A DNA stretch of 13,710 nt from Clostridia bacterium (GCA_017509065.1 JAFWQM010000094.1:1-13710), one strand, 5' to 3'. Positions 7,101 to 12,630 are shown, counted from the first letter of the stretch. Numbers and translations are program-made. Notes: generated from the letters alone by a model not told the origin.

Positions 7101-7363
7101 ATTTTCATTCCCTGGAAATATGGATCTATGACCTGGATGTTGAGATCGACCCCATGGCTTTTTACAAGTTTGCTCCCGATCCCTTTCCCTACGCCACCCT
7201 GGAAGAAGCCTTCGCCGAAAACCCTCCGCCCATCATTCATGGCTATCCCGGCTCCACCGCTGAAAAACATGCAAGAGAATGTGGCTTTCGATTTGTGGAG
7301 ATCACTGAAACCTACGAGGAAACCGTGGAAACCGTCAAGCGTCTGGCCAGCCAGGCAGATTGA
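4142..7363 (+). CDS. Zinc-ribbon Ser/Thr kinase with transmembrane helix and LRR ectodomain
   Basis: 1073 residues; ATG 4142 follows AAGGAAG. Residues 9-25 form a zinc ribbon (C9-x2-C12, C22-x2-C25). A full Hanks-type kinase domain spans about 48-318: glycine loop IGQGGFGITY (55-64), ATP lysine K78 in AVAVKEYFPS, catalytic HRDLKPDNLL (189-198; D191, N196), IDFGAA with D209, activation segment with SRGYAPVEQY and SDVYSLAAVIYELLTG. All key residues are present, so it should be active. Basic RKRMQRRM (328-335) precedes one membrane helix (336-352), putting the kinase in the cytoplasm and about 720 residues outside. The outer part is BspA-type LRRs (for example LPPSVQSIGDQAFYGC, IPAGVETIDGSVF) to about 1040. 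It is receptor-like: an outer LRR sensor coupled to an inner kinase. Ligand and targets are unknown. GC is high in the kinase half and drops in the LRRs at about 5690-6300. A terminator follows. Confidence 0.9.
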   Translation: MEINGVFYCSRCMRRMEEEGKCPHCGYDSEKQERNSDVLEEGTLLAEKYQLGAVIGQGGFGITYAAWDENLERAVAVKEYFPSDFVTRNTDVSDEVVCLEKYSTVFLEGRLRFERESRLLASLQEIPNVVKVLDYFSENNTAYIVMEYIHGVPLDAWMKEQRMKPAQVLQFLRPAADALVLLHKQGIVHRDLKPDNLLVEADGAIRLIDFGAAMQVEQHGETIILSRGYAPVEQYGKEYGRQGPWSDVYSLAAVIYELLTGVSPQEALLRLQRDELKSPATLGVKLHKKQSAALMAALAVQPEKRTQSMEEFRAGLYLLPLPEQVLWRKRMQRRMISAFAVILLLAAVIAANFTTGLPLGHGLLYTLQQDGWHILREWRKESQRELPGSLLGLPVTQVERDAFREDEILEQVTLPPSVQSIGDQAFYGCPKLNTVYMNEGLQEIGLNAFDGAAEDLLIWGRRNGVQEVYAQMNHLRFVDGSEMDFEENENGLTLTRLKSSAETLVIPSYVNGVPVVEIDESIQIKNAKEIFFPDYLGVIPEKICTENKQLTSIHIGRYTKQIGKYAFWKCSQLSAIHWGNSLEEIGLMSFCLCESLSEAVFPEGLRIIRDSAFGGCTGIKFLTMPDTVEIMERQVFDGCHALTDVRLSEHLTEIPEMAFADCGIKTIRLPQSIRSIGWMAFGGSGLEYIVIPAGVETIDGSVFSDCTSLWWVEFLCDDLKLAEEAKAYSEFYGFPPELVVGGHKGTLAEFIAQECGLPFEDIATWSKAFRLEGDRAVLTEDVPILRVPWFNVEENCPIERTEGVSGTHVEEITLPLFQQQVYDYEFENCMWLKKVYARGALQRIGSSAFSSCKALEYIETTNQLKYIDTWAFEYNDSLKNLDLSGVITIGQDALSGCLSLTEANLSKRLTGVDEFAFMDTGIEGLTVPGSLIDVPISSFAGAFMKWIVVEKGVKHIDTYSFVNCNESRYLVLPPGLRLISSEAVSSYFHSLEIWIYDLDVEIDPMAFYKFAPDPFPYATLEEAFAENPPPIIHGYPGSTAEKHARECGFRFVEITETYEETVETVKRLASQAD

Positions 7364-7385
7364 GGCAACAAAAGAATCCTTCACG

Positions 7386-7410
7386 CGCCGCCGATTTGGC
7401 GGCGTTTTTT
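7386..7410 (+). terminator. Intrinsic terminator of the kinase gene
   Basis: CGCCGCC (7386-7392) pairs with GGCGGCG (7398-7404) around a 5-nt loop, followed by six T. The next dyad starts only 4 bp later, so terminator and promoter form one compact block, as at 9849-9930. Confidence 0.85.
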
Positions 7411-7414
7411 GCTT

Positions 7415-7458
7415 GTCTACTCCGGGTAGACATGGGGCAGGGGGAAGCGTGGTATGCT
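7415..7458 (+). promoter_or_regulatory. Dyad promoter module, copy 3
   Basis: GTCTAC (7415-7420) and GTAGAC (7426-7431) form a perfect 6-bp dyad with a 5-bp centre. TAGACA (7427-7432) and the -10 TATGCT (7453-7458) are 20 bp apart. The predicted start is G7465 and the dyad centre is at about -42. It drives 7553-7999. Confidence 0.72.
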
Positions 7459-7464
7459 GTACAC

Positions 7465-7500
7465 GTCGAAAGGAAAGGAGCCGAAAAGCTCCGAAACGAC
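7465..7500 (+). other. Hairpin at the 5' end of the mRNA leader
   Basis: Starting exactly at the predicted transcription start, GTCG (7465-7468) can pair with CGAC (7497-7500), and inside it GGAGC (7477-7481) with GCTCC (7488-7492). There is no T run, so it is not a terminator; a 5' stabilising stem or a protein-binding leader is possible. The inner stem also hides a GGAG. Confidence 0.35.
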
Positions 7501-7552
7501 AGAAGCAAAGCAAAAACAATCAACGAAAATAAAAACAAGGAGGATATAAACC

Positions 7553-7999
7553 ATGAAGCGCAATGTATACACTTTGACCGGATCCAAAACCCTTTCCACA
7601 GTGGCAAATGCCTTAGAGCATTATCTGGCTGATTACCAGAAGATGGAGTGCCAGACGCTGACCGCTAAAGATGGCACGCTGCTGGTGCAGGGGCGAGGCC
7701 GTCATGACGGTGTGAAGCAGTGGATCGGCATGGACAAGGCCATCACCGTAAAGCTGACCGCCCTGCAGGGCAAAGCCTTCCAGGCGGAAATCGGGCATGG
7801 GCAGTGGCTGAAAAAGAGCCTTGTGATGAGCGTGAGCATGGTGGTGCTATGGCCGCTGTTCATCACCTCCGGCATCGGCATCGTGAAGCAGAGCCAGCTT
7901 CCCGGCCAGATCGAGCAGGCGCTCCAGCGCTACCTGGCTGACCTGCCCCTCACCGAAAAGAAGGGCAGGAAGGAAGCCAAACAGGCGCTAACCGCGTGA
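7553..7999 (+). CDS. One-TM protein of unknown function, paralogue of the product of 11985-12392
   Basis: 148 residues; ATG 7553 follows AAGGAGGA. Residues 1-82 look like a small alpha/beta domain: a helix with TVANALEHYLADYQKM, two strands around TLLVQGRGRHDGVKQW, and AITVKLTALQGKAFQAEIG. One hydrophobic segment (about 88-112, LVMSVSMVVLWPLFITSGIG) is the membrane helix, followed by a short charged helix QIEQALQRYLADLPL and a Lys-rich end. The product of 11985-12392 has the same order and matching positions (ALEHYLA with GLEDYLA, LLVQGRGRH with YIVQGKSRH, ITVKLTALQ with VTIRLTPVQ). I do not recognise the family. It lies between the kinase and an LRR gene, under its own dyad promoter and with its own terminator, so it is a single-gene unit. 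Confidence 0.75.
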   Translation: MKRNVYTLTGSKTLSTVANALEHYLADYQKMECQTLTAKDGTLLVQGRGRHDGVKQWIGMDKAITVKLTALQGKAFQAEIGHGQWLKKSLVMSVSMVVLWPLFITSGIGIVKQSQLPGQIEQALQRYLADLPLTEKKGRKEAKQALTA

Positions 8000-8011
8000 A
8001 CCGTACCCCAT

Positions 8012-8039
8012 AGCGCCTTCCTCTCAGGAGGGCGCTTTT
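8012..8039 (+). terminator. Intrinsic terminator after the first one-TM gene
   Basis: An 11-bp stem (8012-8022 with 8026-8036, one G-T pair) with a 3-nt loop is followed by TTTT. Confidence 0.85.
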
Positions 8040-8067
8040 ACCTGTTGCCATACAAACAGAATTCTGC

Positions 8068-8096
8068 TTGCTATGGCGGCAAGTATCGAATATAAT
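8068..8096 (+). promoter_or_regulatory. Sigma-A type promoter of the second LRR gene
   Basis: TTGCTA (8068-8073) and a perfect TATAAT (8091-8096) are 17 bp apart. The -10 context, ATATAATGG, is the same as in the promoter of the first LRR gene (2719-2747). No dyad is present. Confidence 0.68.
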
Positions 8097-8143
8097 GGTA
8101 TAAACGGCCAGCATGTTGACAGACGGAAACTGGGGAGGCATGT

Positions 8144-9808
8144 ATGAATTTTTTAATTCCTATCATCATTGTTTTATTGATGATCATTGTTCCAGTGTGG
8201 CAGGATAAAGCTTCAAAAAAGAAATCCAATAAAACAGGACATTTCTTCCCGCCGGAAAGCAGGAAGTCCTTTGGGGCAGCAAATGAAAGCAAAGCTGCTT
8301 CTCCCGCCATCAGCAACCAGGCGAACGATCAGGCAGCGGAACGCAAACCGGTTCAAACATCGGAACCCCTTGTCATACCGCCCGAACCACCTGTGATTCC
8401 GCGGGATCAACAAGGATGTGAAAGCACAGGCACAGCGCTTGCTCCCCAGACGAAGAACAGCGAACCGGTTCAGCAGGCAAAAGCCGCGCCAAAGCCTGAA
8501 ATAAAACCAGCGAATGAAATTTCCTTTCGCGGCACCATCCTGACCCGGGCGGATGTGGACAGGCTCTCCGGCGGCACGCAGCGAACCATGACTTCCTTCA
8601 CCATCCCGGAGGGAGTCATGAAGATTGACGACCATGCTTTTGAGGATTGTTATAAATTGACCAGCATCACGATTCCAGACAGCGTGACCAGCATTGGGTA
8701 TAGGGCTTTCGATGGCTGCACCGGCCTGACCAGCGTCACGATTCCGGACAGCGTGACCAGCATTGAGTGGGATACTTTTTTGGGTTGCTGCAGCCTGACC
8801 AGCGTCACGATTCCAAACAGCGTGACCAGAATTGGGTGTGAGGCTTTCCATGGCTGCACCAGCCTGACCAGCGTCACGATCCCGGACAGCGTGACCGAAA
8901 TTGGGCAGGCTGCTTTCCATGGCTGCACCAGCCTGACCAGCGTCACGATTCCTGACAGTGTGACCAGCATTGAGAGTGTGGCTTTCGCCATGTGCAGCAA
9001 GCTCGAAAAAATCATAGTACCGCATAGTCATCCTTGGCTCGGTATTCTGGACGGCGCATTGATCAGAAAATCGGACAAACTGCTTATTTTTGATGCGCGG
9101 GTATATCAAGGAGATGCGTATGTTATTCCCTATGGAATCAAAAAAATTGGATTCCATGCGTTTTATTCTGCTCTTCAGCTGTCTCATGTAACAATACCAG
9201 AAACTGTAAAAATCATTGGAAATAGTACTTTCGCATATACAAATTTGACAGAAGTTGATATTTCAAACAGTGTAAAGAAAATTGGAGAAAACGCATTTGA
9301 GGGCTCAAAGCTGACTGATGTCACTATTCCTGGCAGCGTAGAGGAGATCGGAGCTTGGGCGTTCTCCAAAAGTAATTTGAGAAATGCAGCCATCCAAAGC
9401 GGAGTTCAGGCCATCAATAAGAAAGCATTCAGCACATGCAGACTGCTGGAAAGCGTTGTCATCCCGAACAGCGTAACCCGGATTGGAAGAATGGTATTTT
9501 ACAGGTCTTCCCTTGTTTCGGTCGTTATTCCATCCAGCGTGGAGAAAATCGGCGAAAGTGCGTTTAAGTCTTGCTGGAAATTATCAGACGTAAAGCTTGC
9601 GGAAGGCGTGAAGATCATAGGCAGAACTGCTTTTTATTGCTGCATAAGTCTGACCAGCATCACAATTCCGCGAAGCGTGACAAAAATCAGAATGATGGCA
9701 TTTGCCAAATGTAAAAAACTGAATAAAGTGGAGCTTCCTATTGGTTTGACAGACATTGAGCGGGGTGCTTTTGAAGGCTGTCCTGATGTGAAGTTTGTAC
9801 GATACTGA
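8144..9808 (+). CDS. Membrane-anchored BspA-type LRR protein
   Basis: 554 residues; ATG 8144 follows GGGGAGG. Residues 3-18 are a membrane anchor (LIPIIIVLLMIIVPV) at the very N-terminus, followed at once by DKASKKK; positive charges after the helix favour a cytoplasmic C-terminal part, so the orientation may be opposite to that of the kinase ectodomain. Residues 20-125 are a Pro/Ala/Lys-rich linker (LVIPPEPPVIP, AAPKPEIKP). Residues 128-152 repeat the leader of the first LRR protein (RADVDRLSGGTQRTMTSFTI). The rest is about 17 LRR_5 units, the first five nearly identical (SLTSVTIPDSVTSI). BspA-type LRRs bind proteins or host matrix. A surface or membrane scaffold role is inference; there is no LPXTG motif or lipobox. 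Confidence 0.8.
   Translation: MNFLIPIIIVLLMIIVPVWQDKASKKKSNKTGHFFPPESRKSFGAANESKAASPAISNQANDQAAERKPVQTSEPLVIPPEPPVIPRDQQGCESTGTALAPQTKNSEPVQQAKAAPKPEIKPANEISFRGTILTRADVDRLSGGTQRTMTSFTIPEGVMKIDDHAFEDCYKLTSITIPDSVTSIGYRAFDGCTGLTSVTIPDSVTSIEWDTFLGCCSLTSVTIPNSVTRIGCEAFHGCTSLTSVTIPDSVTEIGQAAFHGCTSLTSVTIPDSVTSIESVAFAMCSKLEKIIVPHSHPWLGILDGALIRKSDKLLIFDARVYQGDAYVIPYGIKKIGFHAFYSALQLSHVTIPETVKIIGNSTFAYTNLTEVDISNSVKKIGENAFEGSKLTDVTIPGSVEEIGAWAFSKSNLRNAAIQSGVQAINKKAFSTCRLLESVVIPNSVTRIGRMVFYRSSLVSVVIPSSVEKIGESAFKSCWKLSDVKLAEGVKIIGRTAFYCCISLTSITIPRSVTKIRMMAFAKCKKLNKVELPIGLTDIERGAFEGCPDVKFVRY
8657..9001 (+). repeat. Five tandem 69-bp LRR coding repeats
   Basis: Units start at 8657, 8726, 8795, 8864 and 8933, exactly 69 bp (23 codons) apart, each beginning with a near copy of CTGACCAGCGTCACGATTCC. 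The high DNA identity, compared with the diverged repeats after 9002, points to recent unit duplication or gene conversion. Repeat number is likely to vary between strains. Confidence 0.85.
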
Positions 9809-9848
9809 ACAGTGTGCTGATCGTTTTATCCTCCATCTTTCCTGCGCG

Positions 9849-9881
9849 GCGCCGCCATTCCGGCGGCGCTTTTTCTTTTTT
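9849..9881 (+). terminator. Intrinsic terminator after the second LRR gene
   Basis: GCGCCGCC (9849-9856) pairs over 8 bp with GGCGGCGC (9862-9869) around a 5-nt loop, followed by TTTTTC and TTTTTT. Stem and tail resemble the kinase terminator at 7386, and the next dyad begins 5 bp later. Confidence 0.85.
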
Positions 9882-9886
9882 GGCTT

Positions 9887-9930
9887 GTCTACTGCCAGTA
9901 GACCTCCAGCGGACGGGGAGATGGTATGCT
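9887..9930 (+). promoter_or_regulatory. Dyad promoter module, copy 4 (most perfect dyad)
   Basis: GTCTACT (9887-9893) and AGTAGAC (9897-9903) form a perfect 7-bp dyad with a 3-bp centre. TAGACC (9899-9904) and TATGCT (9925-9930) are 20 bp apart. The predicted start is G9937, followed by TACCAAGGGAAAAC as in copy 1. The dyad centre is at about -42. It drives the Hsp70-like operon. Confidence 0.75.
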
Positions 9931-9957
9931 ATACCCGTACCAAGGGAAAACGGCTCC

Positions 9958-9972
9958 CGCCCCTCGGGGGCG
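9958..9972 (+). other. GC-rich hairpin in the Hsp70-like gene leader
   Basis: CGCCCC (9958-9963) pairs with GGGGCG (9967-9972) around TCG in the leader from 9937 to 10022. It lacks a T run, so it is not a terminator, and it does not cover the ribosome binding site. The whole leader is unusually GC-rich. Confidence 0.3.
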
Positions 9973-10022
9973 AAGGACAGCGGCCGGGCGGAAAACGCGG
10001 CGGAACGAAAGGAGAAAGAAAC

Positions 10023-11960
10023 ATGATGTACTTTGGCTTTGATTTGGGCGACGGAGAAAGCTGCATCCATTGGACGAAGGACGGCAGCACCGGGATCGTG
10101 AACGTGGCTCCCGTCAGCGGGCACGGCAGCTTTCTGAGCGCCGTGGCCAGGCTGGAGGGGAACACCGTCGTCGGCCATACCGTGAAGGAAAACCAGGAAA
10201 AGGCCGAGGATGTGCATGTTTGCTTCAAGCGGGATTTCCTGAAGAACGACCCGGAAACCGACCGCGTCATCCGGGATTTCGTCCGAGGCGTTCTGGCAGA
10301 GCTTCGCAAAAACGCGGAGGTAGGCGCGTATGTGGACGACGAAGAAAACGCCTGCTTTATCGTCGGTTGCCCCGCGGGTTGGCAAGCGGAGGATCGGGAA
10401 CGGTATCGCCAGCTGATGCTGGATGCCGGGATGAAAAACGTGAAGATCGTGTCCGAATCCCGGGCTGCCTTTGAAAACGCCCTGCACAGCGCCGAAAACG
10501 GAATCGACCCCGGTATGGACAATCAGACGGTGCTCATCATCGACATCGGCTCCTCCACCCTGGATTTTGCCTACGTGCAGGACGGCAACGAATACGACGT
10601 GGCCACGATGGGCAACGTGCAGCTTGGCGGCGGCATGATGGATGAAATGATCGTGCTGCATTCCCTGGACATGCAGGCACAGGAAACCCCGGCGCTGGCA
10701 CAGGAAGTCCAGGCGCTGATCGCGGCGAACAACGCAAAAAAAAGCAAGCTCATGCTGGCCGTGCGGGATATGAAGGAGGATTACTTCAAGCATGAGGATC
10801 TGTTCCTGGAAGAAAACCGGGTGCTGGAAAAGACCGTGAAGCTGTTTGGCAACGGAAAAATTTACAAAGTCAGGCTGACCCTTTCCCCTGAGATCGTGGA
10901 AAACTACCTCATTTCCCAGCCCCATCCGCTGCTCAGCGGACAGTCCTTTGAAAGTCGGCTGCGGGACAGTCTGGTGTCCGTTTACGAGCAGACCAGGCAG
11001 CGCAAGGAGCCCGATTTGGTGATCCTCACCGGCGGCCCCTCCCGGATGCAATTTTTCCAGGATCTGTGCCGCGTCCAGTTCGCGTCCTCCCGGGTCATCG
11101 TCAGCGACAGTCCGGAATACGATATTTCCCGCGGCTTGGTGTTCGTGGGCAGCGTGGATGAGAACATGACGCAATGCCTGCGGGAAATCGAAGCCTATGT
11201 GCACAGCAGCGAAATCGAGGAAAAAATCGAATACGCGGTGCCCGAACTGGTGCGCAGTATCAGCAGGCCGCTGACCGAATCCATCCTGCACAGCTGCGTG
11301 AAGCCTGCGTTTTTCGCCTGGCGCAATGGCAAGCTGGACACGCTGAGTGATTTTCAGGAAGACGCGCGGCGCAGAATCGAGATGTTTATGCAGTCCTCCG
11401 ATATGCAGAACGCGATCGAGGCGCAGGCGGAGCCCTGGAGTGAAAAAATCATCAGCGCTGTGGAAATGGATCTTTGTGAAATCAGCCGGAAGTATCACGT
11501 GGATTTCAAAATGGACTGCGGCCAGCTGCGTATCCACGGCGGCAGCGGCAAAAGCGCACCGATCACCATCAATTTTATCCATGTGATCCACGCCGTTGTG
11601 TCCATCGTGCTGATGGTGGTGATGGCCACGCTCTGCGGCGGCAGCGGAATAGCGCTGCTCTCCATTGGTCTGGCGGGCATGATTGCGGGAGTGGTGCTGT
11701 CCCTGGTGGTGGCTGTGCTGGGCAAAGAAGCCGCCACGAATTATATGATGGACATGAAAATCCCGGTCTTCCTGCGCGGCGTGATCCGGGAGAGATCGAT
11801 TCTTTCCGAAAAAAATGCTCAAAAAATCGACCGCAGCATTTGCCATGGCATGTTGGCAGATACCCAAATGACAGGCGATCTGGTCAGCCAGGTCAGCGAT
11901 TGCATTGACGCCGCCATTCTCAGCACGGCCTGCGGTGTGGAGCAGAACATGGTTTCCTGA
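10023..11960 (+). CDS. Membrane-anchored Hsp70-like (actin-fold) ATPase
   Basis: 645 residues; ATG 10023 (a second ATG follows at once) was chosen for the AAAGGAGA site just before it, as the open frame upstream runs back through the promoter and terminator. Actin-fold ATPase motifs are in order: phosphate-1 FGFDLGDGES (4-13), phosphate-2 LIIDIGSSTLDFAYV (171-185) and adenosine motif VILTGGPSRM (333-342). Between them, FIVGCPAGW and VSESRAAFENAL match the Hsp70 core (usual VPA and EPxAAAL). Instead of a canonical substrate-binding domain there is a charged helical region (about 380-500), then two hydrophobic segments (518-536 and 541-567) and an approximately 75-residue tail. Such Hsp70 relatives are not the housekeeping DnaK. 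A membrane remodelling or signalling ATPase is inference. It is first in an operon with 11985-12392, 24 nt downstream, under the most perfect dyad. Confidence 0.85.
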   Translation: MMYFGFDLGDGESCIHWTKDGSTGIVNVAPVSGHGSFLSAVARLEGNTVVGHTVKENQEKAEDVHVCFKRDFLKNDPETDRVIRDFVRGVLAELRKNAEVGAYVDDEENACFIVGCPAGWQAEDRERYRQLMLDAGMKNVKIVSESRAAFENALHSAENGIDPGMDNQTVLIIDIGSSTLDFAYVQDGNEYDVATMGNVQLGGGMMDEMIVLHSLDMQAQETPALAQEVQALIAANNAKKSKLMLAVRDMKEDYFKHEDLFLEENRVLEKTVKLFGNGKIYKVRLTLSPEIVENYLISQPHPLLSGQSFESRLRDSLVSVYEQTRQRKEPDLVILTGGPSRMQFFQDLCRVQFASSRVIVSDSPEYDISRGLVFVGSVDENMTQCLREIEAYVHSSEIEEKIEYAVPELVRSISRPLTESILHSCVKPAFFAWRNGKLDTLSDFQEDARRRIEMFMQSSDMQNAIEAQAEPWSEKIISAVEMDLCEISRKYHVDFKMDCGQLRIHGGSGKSAPITINFIHVIHAVVSIVLMVVMATLCGGSGIALLSIGLAGMIAGVVLSLVVAVLGKEAATNYMMDMKIPVFLRGVIRERSILSEKNAQKIDRSICHGMLADTQMTGDLVSQVSDCIDAAILSTACGVEQNMVS

Positions 11961-11984
11961 CCATGAACGGCAAAGGTGAACAGC

Positions 11985-12392
11985 ATGAAGAATAAGCAGT
12001 TTATCCTGCGCCTTTGTCCCGGAAGCACCGTTCGTTCCCTGGCCCACGGCCTCGAGGATTATCTCGCCTGTGAGGAAGGCATGCGCTGTATTGTAATGCG
12101 AACGGAAAACGGCGCTTATATCGTGCAGGGAAAAAGCAGACATGAGGAAATCGCCCGCTGGGCAGGGCTGGGACGGAGCGTGACGATCCGTCTCACCCCT
12201 GTTCAGCGGGATCGGATGCTTGTGGATATTATACCGGAAAAAGAAACGGGAAAGTGCGCATTGCTGACGGCAGGCGTATTCTTCTCCTGGGGCATAGTCT
12301 TAACATCGCTGTGCGGTATGATCAGGCAGCGCCTGCTCATACGGCGGGTGAATCAATTGATACGAGGTGAACTTTACCAATCCACAGCATGA
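11985..12392 (+). CDS. One-TM protein of unknown function, paralogue of the product of 7553-7999
   Basis: 135 residues from ATG 11985; AAAGG at 11972-11976 is at the right distance for this start, and it overlaps the alternative GTG at 11976, which rules that start out. The order is as in 7553-7999: helix with HGLEDYLACEEG, strands around GAYIVQGKSRH, VTIRLTPVQRDRMLVDI, one membrane helix (about 90-111, CALLTAGVFFSWGIVLTSL), then a basic helix MIRQRLLIRRVNQLIRGEL. The tail is shorter and Arg-rich rather than Lys-rich. The N-terminal region of about 85 residues is probably cytoplasmic, given the Arg-rich end, but the orientation is uncertain. It is translated from the Hsp70-like mRNA, so it is a likely partner of that protein. 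No family is recognised. Confidence 0.75.
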   Translation: MKNKQFILRLCPGSTVRSLAHGLEDYLACEEGMRCIVMRTENGAYIVQGKSRHEEIARWAGLGRSVTIRLTPVQRDRMLVDIIPEKETGKCALLTAGVFFSWGIVLTSLCGMIRQRLLIRRVNQLIRGELYQSTA

Positions 12393-12419
12393 GAGGCTTG
12401 AATGGTTATTGACAAATAT

Positions 12420-12584
12420 TCATTTTCGGCCCCGCTGTGAACGGGGGCCTTTTGCTGTTTTGGATTTCTTGATGATCTTCGTCAGCCAGATTCTTTCTTC
12501 GTCGGTGAGCTTTGAGTAGATGATCCCGTTGGACTTACAGAAGATCATCACGGCTTTTTCCAATTGGCTGCTTTTTTGTTTCTG
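12420..12584 (-). pseudogene. Minus-strand coding remnant of unknown family
   Basis: Read on the minus strand from about 12584 to a stop at 12422-12420, the frame is protein-like: QKQKSSQLEKAVMIFCK, then SNGIIYSKLTDEERIWLTKI and a Lys-rich end. There is no start codon with a ribosome binding site upstream; the frame merely continues into the hydrolase region. The last codons run through the terminator of the island, so the original C-terminus is probably lost. It looks like the tail of a chromosomal or mobile gene cut at the right edge of the island. I do not recognise it. Confidence 0.35.
12428..12453 (+). terminator. Intrinsic terminator of the Hsp70-like operon
   Basis: GGCCCC (12428-12433) pairs with GGGGCC (12444-12449) around a 10-nt loop, followed by four T. 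It closes the island 35 bp after the last gene. Confidence 0.75.
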
Positions 12585-12630
12585 AGAAGCCAAGCAAGCA
12601 ATTGTGCGGAATGAAGTGTACTTGGGCTAT

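Noticed and set aside
7360..7632. 90-codon plus-strand frame across the kinase terminator and promoter copy 3
   Set aside because: It encodes only regulatory DNA plus the out-of-frame start of the next gene.
8657..9001. CRISPR array, suggested by the regular repeat spacing
   Set aside because: The repeats are in frame, 23 codons each, without unique spacers, and encode BspA-type LRR units.
9795..10022. N-terminal extension of the Hsp70-like protein to 9795
   Set aside because: The extra residues are encoded by the terminator and dyad promoter; a good ribosome binding site precedes ATG 10023, and the protein then starts with the phosphate-1 strand as expected.
9738..12143. 801-codon open frame on the minus strand opposite the Hsp70-like gene
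   Set aside because: It mirrors GC-biased codon use of the plus-strand gene, has a His/Gln-rich translation without domain pattern, and crosses a promoter and a terminator. The plus-strand gene has clear ATPase motifs and a ribosome binding site.
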